Part shown: one piece after another, positions 8,609-16,756 of the stretch
Position numbering within the stretch: the stretch's first letter is position 1
Layout of the letters: each line of letters starts with the position of its first letter
Origin: Gammaproteobacteria bacterium
Lineage (GTDB): Bacteria; Pseudomonadota; Gammaproteobacteria; Pseudomonadales; Pseudohongiellaceae
Reading direction: 5' to 3'
Assembly: GCA_012960305.1 (NCBI GenBank)
Contig: DUBM01000020.1
Coordinates: 62,001 to 126,000 of the forward strand
DNA: 64,000 nt
Program-made: the position numbers and the translations under genes
The notes under the pieces: model-generated
What the model was told of the DNA's origin: nothing
The model's input: only the letters and a program-made list of their open reading frames with translations
Databases searched by the model: none

Positions 8609-9394
8609 TTAGCGTTTCGGGCCCCGCAGGAGCTCCCAAAGATTACTACTCGCTAATATGCTCGCGAATAACACGATCAAACTAAAGCTAAACCACTGAA
8701 CTGCGTATGATAAATTTTGATTTACGTCTGGATTAACGGCTGGCCAATGCCGAACTAAAGTGCCGGGCTGATCATCGATAATGCGTAATTCGAATGGGAA
8801 TATAACTTCGCCGAGGATTTCCTCAATTACGTCAACTTCTAGCATCCGCATCCGTAAGGGCCAGTTAGAAGGATCTATCTGGCTCGACAGTATTCGCGCA
8901 TTCGGATCCCGAATAAATACTTGTGCAGTGACTTCCACATGGCCATCAGCGGGTCGGAGATCAGGTTCAGTATTTGCTGGTAAAATACCTGTGGTCCAAC
9001 CACGGTTCACTAATACCAGCTGGTCATTGCTGGCAAGGCGGAATGGAGTAACCACTCCATAGCCTATTAGACCCTCGAAAAATTCAGCGAGAAGTAATAT
9101 AGCTTTATCGTTTTGGTACTCACCTTTTAGCAAAACAGACCGATTGCGCATTTCTGGGTTTGCAGCATGGAGATGGCCAGCAGGGATCTCTTCTATCGGT
9201 CCGGCATTTTCTTGTAATTCTTGTTCGAGAGCTCGTTGGGCTTCAACTTTTTCTGCTGCTCGACCTAACTGCCATAGCCCCAATTGTGACAAGCTAAATA
9301 CGGTCATTAGTACACAGGCGGCAATAATCAAGTTCACACGAATGTGGAAACCACCTAAGGTAAATTCCTTATGAAGTTTGGAAATTTTTTGCAT
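8609..9394 (-). CDS. SURF1 family cytochrome oxidase assembly protein
   Basis: A 261-residue inner-membrane protein needed for haem a insertion or assembly of cytochrome c oxidase. The SURF1 pattern is clear: an N-terminal transmembrane helix (LIIAACVLMTVFSLSQLGLWQLGRA), KGEYQNDKAILL, the GYGVVTPFRL segment, LVNRGWTTG, and a C-terminal YAVQWFSFSLIVLF helix. The length is normal. The family's genes often lie in cox/cta clusters; here no oxidase subunits are adjacent, so it is separated from its usual partners or they lie outside the window. The start at 9394 has only a weak ribosome site, and the N-terminal 17 residues before the helix are basic as expected for an in-facing end. Confidence 0.85.
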   Translation of the reverse strand: MQKISKLHKEFTLGGFHIRVNLIIAACVLMTVFSLSQLGLWQLGRAAEKVEAQRALEQELQENAGPIEEIPAGHLHAANPEMRNRSVLLKGEYQNDKAILLLAEFFEGLIGYGVVTPFRLASNDQLVLVNRGWTTGILPANTEPDLRPADGHVEVTAQVFIRDPNARILSSQIDPSNWPLRMRMLEVDVIEEILGEVIFPFELRIIDDQPGTLVRHWPAVNPDVNQNLSYAVQWFSFSLIVLFASILASSNLWELLRGPKR

Positions 9395-9641
9395 AGCTAG
9401 GACCGGTTAAAGCAACAAGTGGCCTGAACGATTAAGTTTATGTGGAGCAAACCATGAGGGCAGTGAGCCTAAATTAGATGCCGGCCGTATTCAAGGGAAA
9501 CTCTGAGGATATTGATCTGCACGCACAGTTATTCTTAGATAATACTTTGTAACTCAACGGTCAGCAGGAAGTTGTTTCGAGCAAATAAGTTGTTATCAGC
9601 ATTGAGCAGTTTTCAAAGAAAATCGAAGGGCCCGAACTGGG

Positions 9642-9824
9642 GTGCTCGAGCGCTATGCCAATGCGATAGATTTGGGGGAAAATTTAAGTTGGGTGTTCGC
9701 AGTAATTGCTTGCTTAGTGCTTATAATTGGTCTTAAAACCATTCACTGGCTCCAAACAATTCGAATAGAAATAATGCGCGAAATTAAACGTCTGGAAATG
9801 CGAGTAATATTAGCAACAGACTAA
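9642..9824 (+). CDS. Small single-helix membrane protein, unknown
   Basis: A possible 60-residue protein from GTG 9642. It has one hydrophobic helix (WVFAVIACLVLIIGL) followed by an amphipathic basic segment (TIRIEIMREIKRLEMRV). AAGGG lies 11 bases upstream of the start. Nothing on the other strand explains the open frame. It stands alone between SURF1 and the DUF6644-like genes. I do not recognise a family, and it could be a chance ORF. Confidence 0.45.
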   Translation: MLERYANAIDLGENLSWVFAVIACLVLIIGLKTIHWLQTIRIEIMREIKRLEMRVILATD

Positions 9825-9883
9825 TCGAAACATGACGCTGCCGGCTAGCGAAAGACCTCAAAAGCATCAGTTAAACACTCTCG

Positions 9884-10390
9884 TTAGCACCAGAAACACC
9901 AATGATAAGGTGGGCGAAAATAGGTTATAAGCCGTCCACAAACAATAACACCGCACCAGCAAAGTAATGAGATTGCAGCAATTGCACGAGCTCTTCCAGG
10001 TAAGGTGGCAATGGCAGGCGAGTTTTTAACAGCTGCAGCTGTTGTGAAGTAGAACAACAGCATATTTAGACCGGCTATAAGCATAAAGAACAACTTGGTT
10101 TGAAATGCCGGGTTAAATAGATATTGATCAGGAGATGTTGTTAGAAACATGGCTCCGGTGGTGACATTCATCAGATAACCGACAACACCACATGGGACTA
10201 ACTTATGTAAGGCTGCATAGGAGAGGCCATTTGCCATGCCCAGCATGCGTAAATCGAAAACGCCAACAGTCCCGATCAGCAAGCACAATCCTAAAAAATG
10301 TATAGATTCCGCTATCGGCCAGCCCCAGGGTGAATTCATAAACCAGTAAATGCCGGTAGACTGCGAGAAATTTAAAAGTAATTCTAGCAT
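9884..10390 (-). CDS. DUF6644-like four-helix membrane protein, copy 1B
   Basis: A 168-residue inner-membrane protein with about four helices. It shares with three other proteins in this window the segments ESIHxLGxxxxxG...DLRxLG near the N-terminus, FNPAFQ(T/W)K(L/I)F in the middle and GRxI near the C-terminus. The conserved His in the first helix could bind haem or a metal, but this is inference. The family is the uncharacterised DUF6644 type. Its stop is near a downstream gene-free gap, and its start lies 3 bases after the stop of the gene at 10394, so the two are surely one operon. The C-terminal end (PPYHWCFWC) is unusual, with two cysteines after the last helix. Confidence 0.75.
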   Translation of the reverse strand: MLELLLNFSQSTGIYWFMNSPWGWPIAESIHFLGLCLLIGTVGVFDLRMLGMANGLSYAALHKLVPCGVVGYLMNVTTGAMFLTTSPDQYLFNPAFQTKLFFMLIAGLNMLLFYFTTAAAVKNSPAIATLPGRARAIAAISLLCWCGVIVCGRLITYFRPPYHWCFWC

Positions 10391-10393
10391 TTT

Positions 10394-10882
10394 TTAGTAG
10401 AACCTAGAAGCTAGTAATGTATTGTGAGTATATGCAAGGAACCTGCCAGAAGTGATTGTAACTATCCATAGGAAAAGTGATAGGATGCCTAATAATTTTA
10501 GTTTATTCAATTCGGTTGGTGAGTGTTCTTTCTGAAGTTTTATTTGAAAATATCTGCTTAGACCAAGGCCAATGATCAGTGCCGTTAACTTGAGATAAAA
10601 AACTGGATTGGTCAATGCTTTGGCAGGGTAAGCGGCGAGTAAGGCGAGACCCGACACTAGGATCGCGATGGTACAGTACCAGTGTAAGGGATAGAAATTT
10701 ATTATTCTCTGTAGTGGAATTTTAGGTGCAACTCCAACCAGTCGTAATCCAACTGCAACATTAATTCCCACAACAAATGCCATTGCTAATGAATGAAAAG
10801 TTAAGGATGAGAAGAAAGCAGCTCCGGACTCACGGAACCAAATACTAAATGCGGTTTCTTCAAATCGAGCTAAGGTTTCCAG
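10394..10882 (-). CDS. DUF6644-like membrane protein, copy 1A, with a non-standard or lost start codon
   Basis: The family homology continues well upstream of the first ATG (10783): the in-frame residues ETLARFEETAFSIWFRES and then FHSLAMAF match the N-terminus and first helix of this family. Between the in-frame TAA (10897-10895) and that ATG there is no ATG, GTG or TTG codon. A CTG at 10882 has AAAGGA seven bases upstream and would give 162 residues, the normal family length. The codons before it read AAG GAT GCT GCT, suggesting that an original ATG (M-D-A-A) at 10894 became AAG. So the gene is either translated from CTG or recently silenced. It shows the VGLRLVG, NPVFYLKL and SGRFLAY family segments. 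Coupled to copy 1B, 3 bases downstream. Confidence 0.6.
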   Translation of the reverse strand: METLARFEETAFSIWFRESGAAFFSSLTFHSLAMAFVVGINVAVGLRLVGVAPKIPLQRIINFYPLHWYCTIAILVSGLALLAAYPAKALTNPVFYLKLTALIIGLGLSRYFQIKLQKEHSPTELNKLKLLGILSLFLWIVTITSGRFLAYTHNTLLASRFY

Positions 10883-10939
10883 AGCAGCATCCTTTTAATC
10901 CTGATTTAGTTTGATCGATTGATTCATTCATTTAAACTT

Positions 10940-11872
10940 CTAATCCAATAACGGATCGATGAATCGTTCCATTTCTTGTCGGAGATTGGCATCCGGTAGT
11001 CGGCCTTGGGCAGCTTTTAGATTGTCCTCCGCGTGATGTGGCTTGGTGGTTCCTGGGATAGGAATAGCATTTGCCGGATGTGACATCACATATTTTAAAA
11101 ATACCTGGGCCCAAGAGCTAGCATCTATTTCAGCTGCCCAATCTGGTAATTCTCTATCACCGACAGCATTAAAAAGCCTGCCGCGGCCGAAGGGAAGATT
11201 AACAAGAACGGCGATACCTTTGTCCTGAGCTAAAGGTAGTAAGCGTTCGGTGGCACTGCGATTTCCAAGAGAATAGTCGACTTGAATAAAATCTAGTGGT
11301 TGTTCGCGCATGACATTTTCAAAAGCAGAATACTGCCGGTCGTTGGAGGTGGTGATTCCAATATGGCGAAACCTATTCTGTTCCTTCCATTGCCGTATAG
11401 TGTTCAGTTGGATATCTACACCGCGCAAATTATGAATCTGCATCAAATCAAACTGGTCACCACCCAGAAGTTCGAAGGATTCTTCCATTCGCTCAATCCC
11501 ATTCTCCTGGCCTTCGCGATCTACCTTCGTTGCCACCCATAGGTCATTTCTAATCCCCAACTCCCTCATAATATTGCCAATAACTGTTTCTGAGTTACCG
11601 TAATTAGGCGAAGTGTCTACGAGCTTTCCCCCCAACCGATGGTAGGTTGCGAAGGTTTCTGTGAATACTGGTATTTCTTCGGAATTTGTTTGACCTCGAT
11701 AATTCCTACAGCCCATGCCAACGCTCGGAATACGCTGACCAGAAGAAGGTATAGTAGTCATGTTTAGGGGGTTTTGAGCGAGCACTGTCTGGGGTAGAAG
11801 AATGCCGGCTGCGACCGTGCCGGCAGCCATGCTTGTAGCTTTTTTTATCAGCTTGCGCCTACTTATTTCCAT
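10940..11872 (-). CDS. Tat-exported aldo-keto reductase
   Basis: A 310-residue NAD(P)H-linked carbonyl reductase of the aldo-keto reductase fold. Unusually for the family it begins with a twin-arginine signal (SRRKLIKK, Arg 5-6, then a hydrophobic stretch ending LAQ), so it would be folded with cofactor and exported to the periplasm. The catalytic tetrad can be seen: Asp in DTSPNYG, Tyr in NYGNSE, Lys in ATKVDR and His in QIHNL. The C-terminal IPIPGTTKPHHAEDNLKA segment is the cofactor-phosphate loop. ATG 11872 has GGAG eight bases upstream. It is transcribed alone. The substrate is unknown; periplasmic aldo-keto reductases with Tat signals are common in environmental bacteria, where they may act on sugars or lactones. 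Confidence 0.85.
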   Translation of the reverse strand: MEISRRKLIKKATSMAAGTVAAGILLPQTVLAQNPLNMTTIPSSGQRIPSVGMGCRNYRGQTNSEEIPVFTETFATYHRLGGKLVDTSPNYGNSETVIGNIMRELGIRNDLWVATKVDREGQENGIERMEESFELLGGDQFDLMQIHNLRGVDIQLNTIRQWKEQNRFRHIGITTSNDRQYSAFENVMREQPLDFIQVDYSLGNRSATERLLPLAQDKGIAVLVNLPFGRGRLFNAVGDRELPDWAAEIDASSWAQVFLKYVMSHPANAIPIPGTTKPHHAEDNLKAAQGRLPDANLRQEMERFIDPLLD

Positions 11873-12055
11873 TATGATTTCTCCAACTCAAGCCTGTTCG
11901 AGGGCCGGATCTTGATAGATTGCAATGAGTTTGTGCCCAGCGTAGCAGCAGTGTCAATAAGTGATCGGGCCAGATGAAGACAAAATGGTGTGCGAGGTAG
12001 GCCTAAGATTTGTTATATTGTACCCAGAACATAAAAATAATTAATGGAGACCATC

Positions 12056-12877
12056 ATGATTAGCACTCGAAAGCAGTTGTTTCGCTACCTTTCAGTCATC
12101 TTACTTCTGACGGTATCGCTGATAAATATCGCTACAGCAGCGGATAACAGCTCGATCCCTCGAACTGCCGATGGAAATCCCGATTTTGGGGGAATTTGGC
12201 AAGCTATTGGCAGCGCGAACTTTGATATAGAGCCACATGCAGCTGATTTTGGGCCAATCGTTGAGAACGGCGCTATCGGTGCGATTCCCGCCGGTTTGGG
12301 CATCGTTGTTGGTGGTGAAATTCCCTACACTGCTGCGGCACGAGCTCAACAGCAAGCCAACAAAGAAAATTGGTTGGAAAATGACCCGGTAGTTAAGTGC
12401 TATATGCCGGGAATTCCGCGCGCTAATTATATGCCGTTTCCATTCCAGATTATCCAATCGCCAGACCATGTTGTCGTTGCCTATGAATTTGCCAGTGCCA
12501 GCAGAATCGTCTATATGAGCCAACCTGACTTTGAGGCGCCGATTTTTAGCTGGATGGGTCATTCACGGGGACATTTTGAAGGTGATACGTTGGTTATTGA
12601 TGTGGCCGATCAAGTTCCTGATACTTGGTTTGATCATGCAGGTAACCATCATACCGATGCTTTGCGAGTAACTGAGCGCTACACACATATGGGGCCAAAT
12701 GTCTTGATGTATGAGGCGACTCTCGTAGACCCGAACGTTTACACAGAGTCTTGGACAGTTCGTTTCCCTCTTTATCGACGTCTAGATGAGAATATGCAAT
12801 TACTCGAATATAAGTGTGTAGAATTTACCGAAGAGCTTATCTATGGGCATCTTAGAAAAGGTGCTAATAGCGATTAA
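12056..12877 (+). CDS. Secreted protein of an uncharacterised PDFGGIW family
   Basis: A 273-residue exported protein of unknown function. The ATG at 12056 has GGAG six bases upstream and is preferred over an ATG four codons earlier. A signal peptide (YLSVILLLTVSLINIATAA) is followed by RTADGNPDFGGIWQ, a hallmark opening of a family widespread in environmental proteobacteria and acidobacteria, usually with SRIVYM, GHSRGHFEGDTLVID, TERYTHMG and a C-terminal YKCVEF segment. All of these are present, so it looks complete. No catalytic residues are known to me. A C-terminal fragment of the same family lies at 39707-40111. A good terminator follows 35 bases after the stop. Confidence 0.7.
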   Translation: MISTRKQLFRYLSVILLLTVSLINIATAADNSSIPRTADGNPDFGGIWQAIGSANFDIEPHAADFGPIVENGAIGAIPAGLGIVVGGEIPYTAAARAQQQANKENWLENDPVVKCYMPGIPRANYMPFPFQIIQSPDHVVVAYEFASASRIVYMSQPDFEAPIFSWMGHSRGHFEGDTLVIDVADQVPDTWFDHAGNHHTDALRVTERYTHMGPNVLMYEATLVDPNVYTESWTVRFPLYRRLDENMQLLEYKCVEFTEELIYGHLRKGANSD

Positions 12878-13195
12878 TGTAAAACGATATCAGGGCGGAA
12901 TAGCTATGATTAAAACCCGCTCTTTGCGGGTTTTTTGTCTAAAGTTTCTCCGCTTAAATGCAAACGAAACATAAATTTAATTAATTGCAGGATTGAAAGA
13001 CAATAAAAACTAGTATTGAAATCGTAGGGCATATTCCAACTACCACCTCGTCACCTGTTCGCAGAATGATGTGCTAAAGCTCGAGTGAGTTTAGCTTGAA
13101 AGAATTCTACTGGCTTTACCAACAGTAGATATTTTTTTAAAGCCAAGAGGGAGACGTAATTCCATTCATCATTACTTATTAGAAAAACTGAAACT
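12878..13195. other. Intergenic region
   Basis: Apart from the terminator at 12912-12936 I see nothing of note. The second half should carry the promoter of the nitronate monooxygenase gene, but no clear -35/-10 pair stands out. Confidence 0.4.
12912..12936 (+). terminator. Intrinsic terminator after the secreted PDFGGIW-family gene
   Basis: Stem AAAACCCGC / GCGGGTTTT with a 5-base loop (TCTTT), followed by further T residues. This is a textbook rho-independent terminator, placed 35 bases after the stop at 12877. Confidence 0.9.
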
Positions 13196-14323
13196 ATGAA
13201 ATCAAAATTGTGTGACATGCTCGGGATAGAATTTCCTTTAATCGCTTTCAGCCATTGTCGAGATGTTGTCGTAGAAGTTTCGAAAGCAGGTGGTTTAGGT
13301 GTTCTTGGAGCAGCAAGCTTTTCTGCTGAGCAATTAGAAATAGAATTGACTTGGATCGATGAGCAGCTGGCAGGAACTCCATATGGGGTAGATCTCATAG
13401 CACCCACGAGCATGGCCGTTACAGAGGAAAATGACAGCTTTGAAGATATTAAAGGCTTAGTTCCTGATAATTATCGCCAGTTTGCTAGCTCAATCCTGGA
13501 GAAGCATGATATTGATTCTACCGGGGTCTATGCCGATGAATATGAAAAGAATGCGTTCCTTACCAAAGGACAGGCTGGGAACATAATTGATGTAGCATTT
13601 TCACATCCGATAAAACTTATAGCTAATGCACTTGGAGTACCACCTGCCTACATGATTGAGATGGGGCGCCGTCATGGAGTGGCCACGGCAGCGTTGATAG
13701 GGACCAAAGAGCATGCCATCAAGCAAGTACAAGCTGGAGTTGATATCGTGGTGGCCTCGGGTACAGAAGCCGGCGGCCATTGCGGCGATGTTTCGACTAT
13801 GGTGCTGATACCTGAAATTTGTTCTGTAATGGAAGACAGTGGTGTGCCAGTGTTAGCAGCTGGCGGCATTGTAACTGGTAGGCAAATGGCCGCATGTATG
13901 GCCATGGGTGCAGCTGGTGTATGGACAGGCTCTGTGTGGTTGACTTCATCCGAATCAGATGTGCCAGAAGTTTTGAAGCAGAAAATGTTAAAAGCTTCAT
14001 CGCGGGAAACAATTCGTTCTAAAGCGAGAACAGGCAAGCATTCACGACAGCTCCGCTCTCCATGGACCGAGGCTTGGGAGTCTAAGGGCGCGCCAGAGCC
14101 GTTGCCAATGCCACTGCAATCTTTGGTTACAGAGATCCCTTTGGCTAAAGTAACCAAAATGGCCGAGGCAGGCCACGACGGCGCCGAGCAGCTGGCAACG
14201 TCTTGGGTGGGGCAGGGTGTGGGTTTGATGAAAGACAGTCTTTCAGCGAAATCAATAGTCTATGAATTCATGGAAGGGTATGTGAATGCTAGCGAACGAT
14301 TGGCAGCTTCGTTAAAAGAATAG
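13196..14323 (+). CDS. Nitronate monooxygenase (2-nitropropane dioxygenase family)
   Basis: A 375-residue FMN-dependent TIM-barrel enzyme that would oxidise alkyl nitronates, such as propionate 3-nitronate, or act as a related enoyl reductase-like flavoprotein. Visible motifs are the N-terminal MLGIEFPLIAF, AGGLGVLGA, VDIVVASGTEAGGHCG (the region around the family's catalytic His), VPVLAAGGIVTGRQMAA (FMN-phosphate loop) and GAAGVWTGSVWL. The length fits the family's longer members. It is convergent with the M20 peptidase, whose stop is 12 bases away on the other strand. The precise substrate cannot be read from sequence. Confidence 0.85.
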   Translation: MKSKLCDMLGIEFPLIAFSHCRDVVVEVSKAGGLGVLGAASFSAEQLEIELTWIDEQLAGTPYGVDLIAPTSMAVTEENDSFEDIKGLVPDNYRQFASSILEKHDIDSTGVYADEYEKNAFLTKGQAGNIIDVAFSHPIKLIANALGVPPAYMIEMGRRHGVATAALIGTKEHAIKQVQAGVDIVVASGTEAGGHCGDVSTMVLIPEICSVMEDSGVPVLAAGGIVTGRQMAACMAMGAAGVWTGSVWLTSSESDVPEVLKQKMLKASSRETIRSKARTGKHSRQLRSPWTEAWESKGAPEPLPMPLQSLVTEIPLAKVTKMAEAGHDGAEQLATSWVGQGVGLMKDSLSAKSIVYEFMEGYVNASERLAASLKE

Positions 14324-14334
14324 ACATATTTTCT

Positions 14335-15672
14335 TTAGTTTCGTTCAATCAGCTGCGCTGGGCTGACGCCATCGACACCAACTAGTGATAAAATCACCAA
14401 GAGGGCAGCCTGTGGTCCAATTTGCGAGTTAATTGGTGAAAACCACTCATCTGGTGAGTGTGCTCCGCCACCTTCACCTCCGCCTGCTATAGTTATCGCC
14501 GGAATACCCAGAGACATGGGCACATTGGAATCAGTACTTGAGATACTCAACTGCTGTAATCCGATTCCTAATTCATCAAAAGCCAATGCGGCGACCTGCA
14601 CGACTGGGCTCTCAGTCGGAGTGCGACCTACTGGACGATCTCCAATAAGTTTAAACTCAACCGAAATTTCACCGTTGTTCCAACGGGCGTTTTCCTCCGC
14701 TACGGCTTCGTTTGCGGCAGTTTTTGCCCTGCGTTCAAGTTGGGCTAATAATTCAGGATCATTAGATCGCATATCAAGGGCAAAAGCGGCGTCGGCAGCG
14801 ATAGAGTTTACCGACGTGCCGCCCTCAACAGTGCCTATAGTAAAAGTAGTTTTGGGATAGCTCGGAGTCTCAAATTCGGCGATTTTGGTAATCGCACGAC
14901 CCATAGCGTGGATAGCACTCGCCATGCCGAAAGAACCAAAGGAATGCCCGCCTGGTCCCGTGAATTGAAATTCGAAGCGCCGACTTCCAGTTCCGCCGGT
15001 AGTAATTCCCCTAAGACGAACGCCATCGACAGAAACAAAGCCATCGAGCTCAGGATGATCTCGAAAAATTGCTTTAATACCTCGCAGATCGCCTCTACCT
15101 TCTTCGCCAACATTACCGGCGAACATAATATCGCCTGTGGTCTGAACGCCGTTAGTTTCCAAAACGTCTATTACCGCTAATAGAACTGCCAGTCCTCGTG
15201 TGTCATCACCGATGCCCGGTGCATAAAACCGACCGTTACGGTAGTTCACCGTGGTATCAATCCCTTCAGGAAAGACAGTATCCAAATGTGCAGCTATTAA
15301 TAATGTAGGGCCTTTACCACTGCCTTTTCTTACGCCAATTGCATTACCTTCATCATCGATGTAAGCATTATCCAGACCACGCTTTTGCATTTGTTGCAAA
15401 TAGTAGGCGGCTCGAGTTTCTTCTTTGAAAGGAGGAGCTGGAATTTCAGTAAGTCGAAATTGTTCTTCAACTGTTGAGGGTTCCAATACAGCTAATAGCT
15501 TAATTGCCGCCTGGATATTTTCATCTGAAGTGAGATTTTCAAACGCCTGTTCTATGGCGGGATCAATAGGAACGAGAGATTGCACTGCTTGGCTGAATGT
15601 TGGTTTTTGCTCGACGAGAATACCGCATAAAATAACAGGAATTACGAACACTGAAGCACTAATTTTAATCAC
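14335..15672 (-). CDS. Exported M20 family zinc metallopeptidase
   Basis: A 445-residue di-zinc exopeptidase. The GTG at 15672 has TTAGGA six bases upstream and puts the signal peptide (ISASVFVIPVILCGILV) at the N-terminus; a TTG 13 codons earlier is less likely. Zinc-site motifs are in order: AAHLDTVFP (His and the following Asp), GIGDDTRG (bridging Asp), NVGEEGRGDL (Glu-Glu pair) and the C-terminal HSPDEWFS (His ligand). The dimerisation domain lies in between, with GPGGHSFGSFG. The sequence resembles the PepT-like/M20 group of tripeptidases and carboxypeptidases. Probably periplasmic peptide scavenging. It is transcribed alone and is convergent with nitronate monooxygenase. Confidence 0.85.
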   Translation of the reverse strand: MIKISASVFVIPVILCGILVEQKPTFSQAVQSLVPIDPAIEQAFENLTSDENIQAAIKLLAVLEPSTVEEQFRLTEIPAPPFKEETRAAYYLQQMQKRGLDNAYIDDEGNAIGVRKGSGKGPTLLIAAHLDTVFPEGIDTTVNYRNGRFYAPGIGDDTRGLAVLLAVIDVLETNGVQTTGDIMFAGNVGEEGRGDLRGIKAIFRDHPELDGFVSVDGVRLRGITTGGTGSRRFEFQFTGPGGHSFGSFGMASAIHAMGRAITKIAEFETPSYPKTTFTIGTVEGGTSVNSIAADAAFALDMRSNDPELLAQLERRAKTAANEAVAEENARWNNGEISVEFKLIGDRPVGRTPTESPVVQVAALAFDELGIGLQQLSISSTDSNVPMSLGIPAITIAGGGEGGGAHSPDEWFSPINSQIGPQAALLVILSLVGVDGVSPAQLIERN

Positions 15673-15899
15673 AGGTTTTCCTAATTGACAGCTAGCTTTA
15701 AATAATATCAAGAAAGTCTAGAATGAGCGCATGCGCCAGCCTGAACACAGTACCGTTCTTTCTTGCATTCGCGAATACAGCATGCGCGTTTATCGGCAAT
15801 CTATTCTTCTCTGCCTACGTGTGGTTCCTATCCTTTATCCCGATAGCGACTCTTTTCAGCGGCGCGGAATTGGCAAAATTTCTAGGGCGTCTTTAATTC

Positions 15900-16010
15900 T
15901 TAGATAACGATCACAGCGCACATGGCATCATCAAGAAAACCAAAGTAAAGGATATGGTCAGGAATAACATCTTCTGGGTCGATAAAGCAATAGAGCACTA
16001 CGAATACCGT
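15900..16010 (-). pseudogene. Fossil of a DUF1232 (YkvA-type) membrane protein
   Basis: On the minus strand 36 in-frame codons between two stops read FVVLYCFIDPEDVIPDHILYF-type sequence followed by GFLDDAMCAVIV. This is the core of DUF1232, whose signature is an I-x-P-x-D-x-I-P-D segment and then G-x-L-D-D. A TAG stands just before it and a TAA just after, and no start codon or ribosome site exists. A little further downstream a basic segment (AEKSRYRDKG) may be the decayed C-terminus. The fragment lies directly behind the chorismate mutase stop. A genuine small gene is unlikely. Confidence 0.55.
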
Positions 16011-16039
16011 CTATGCCTTCATTGCTTAACTGCATACAT

Positions 16040-16591
16040 TTATTTAATCCCTAATAAGGCATTAAAAAGTAATTTCTTCTCTATTTCAGTGAGCATTTCT
16101 ACGGTAATCGAATCATAAAAGTGTTGACGCTGAGACTCGGCGAATCCACCTTGATTATTAACAGTGTCCGCTATTAGAAGTGTTATCTGGTCTCCCAATT
16201 CAGTCAATAGTGGGCGTACTACCTCATTGAGATCCAGCACAATTAGCTCAACAGGCTCTGTTAGCCACTTCGCTCGATGTCGATATTGTATAATTTTCGC
16301 GACATCTATCTGCGCTTGGAAAAAATCAGTAACATAGGCTTGGTTGAGGCCGGCGTTCGCGGCGGCTAATTGGGTATTGCTAAGCACTATTTTTTCTCGG
16401 TCCAGGTCCTCAATCGCTAATTGATTTGCGGCCTTAAAAAGCGCAACAGCTTCCATATGAGAAAGCCGTTCATTGATAACTCTAAACAGTACATCTTGTG
16501 AGGGTTCCGCAGCATCAGCAGAAGAGGGCAGGCAAATCATCAGAAAAGCCATTAGAAAAATACTGCGTCTTATTTCGTTATATGTCGTCAT
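16040..16591 (-). CDS. Periplasmic chorismate mutase, AroQ gamma class
   Basis: Converts chorismate to prephenate, as an exported all-helical enzyme of the AroQ-gamma type. From ATG 16591 the protein has 183 residues with a signal peptide (SIFLMAFLMICLPSSADA). The frame is open for 33 more codons upstream, but those would put a non-secretory stretch before the signal. The catalytic helix shows RLSHMEAVALFKAAN, and the second conserved region is DFFQAQIDVAKIIQYRH, close to the FFQAQIEANK-type signature of secreted chorismate mutases. In other bacteria such enzymes are periplasmic and not tied to the cytoplasmic aromatic pathway. No other aromatic amino-acid genes are nearby. Transcribed alone, with a DUF1232 fossil just downstream. 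Confidence 0.8.
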   Translation of the reverse strand: MTTYNEIRRSIFLMAFLMICLPSSADAAEPSQDVLFRVINERLSHMEAVALFKAANQLAIEDLDREKIVLSNTQLAAANAGLNQAYVTDFFQAQIDVAKIIQYRHRAKWLTEPVELIVLDLNEVVRPLLTELGDQITLLIADTVNNQGGFAESQRQHFYDSITVEMLTEIEKKLLFNALLGIK

Positions 16592-16756
16592 ACAAATCGC
16601 TAGTAATAAAATTATAACGGATAAATAATGAGTGGGGATTATAGAGTCTGGTTTATATCTAGTCGATACTGAAACCGAAGGTTCAACCACCAGATAATTA
16701 TATACTCTACTAGAATGTATTCCACTAAGTATTCAGAGTTTTGAATTGGAGCTAAA

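Noticed and set aside
12101-12562. A 153-codon minus-strand ORF inside the secreted-protein gene
   Set aside because: Fully covered by a gene with a signal peptide, family motifs and a terminator on the plus strand.
15723-15896. A 57-codon hydrophobic ORF on the plus strand between the M20 peptidase and the chorismate mutase
   Set aside because: No ribosome site, and it lies opposite the decayed DUF1232 remnant region, so the open frame is more likely a by-product.
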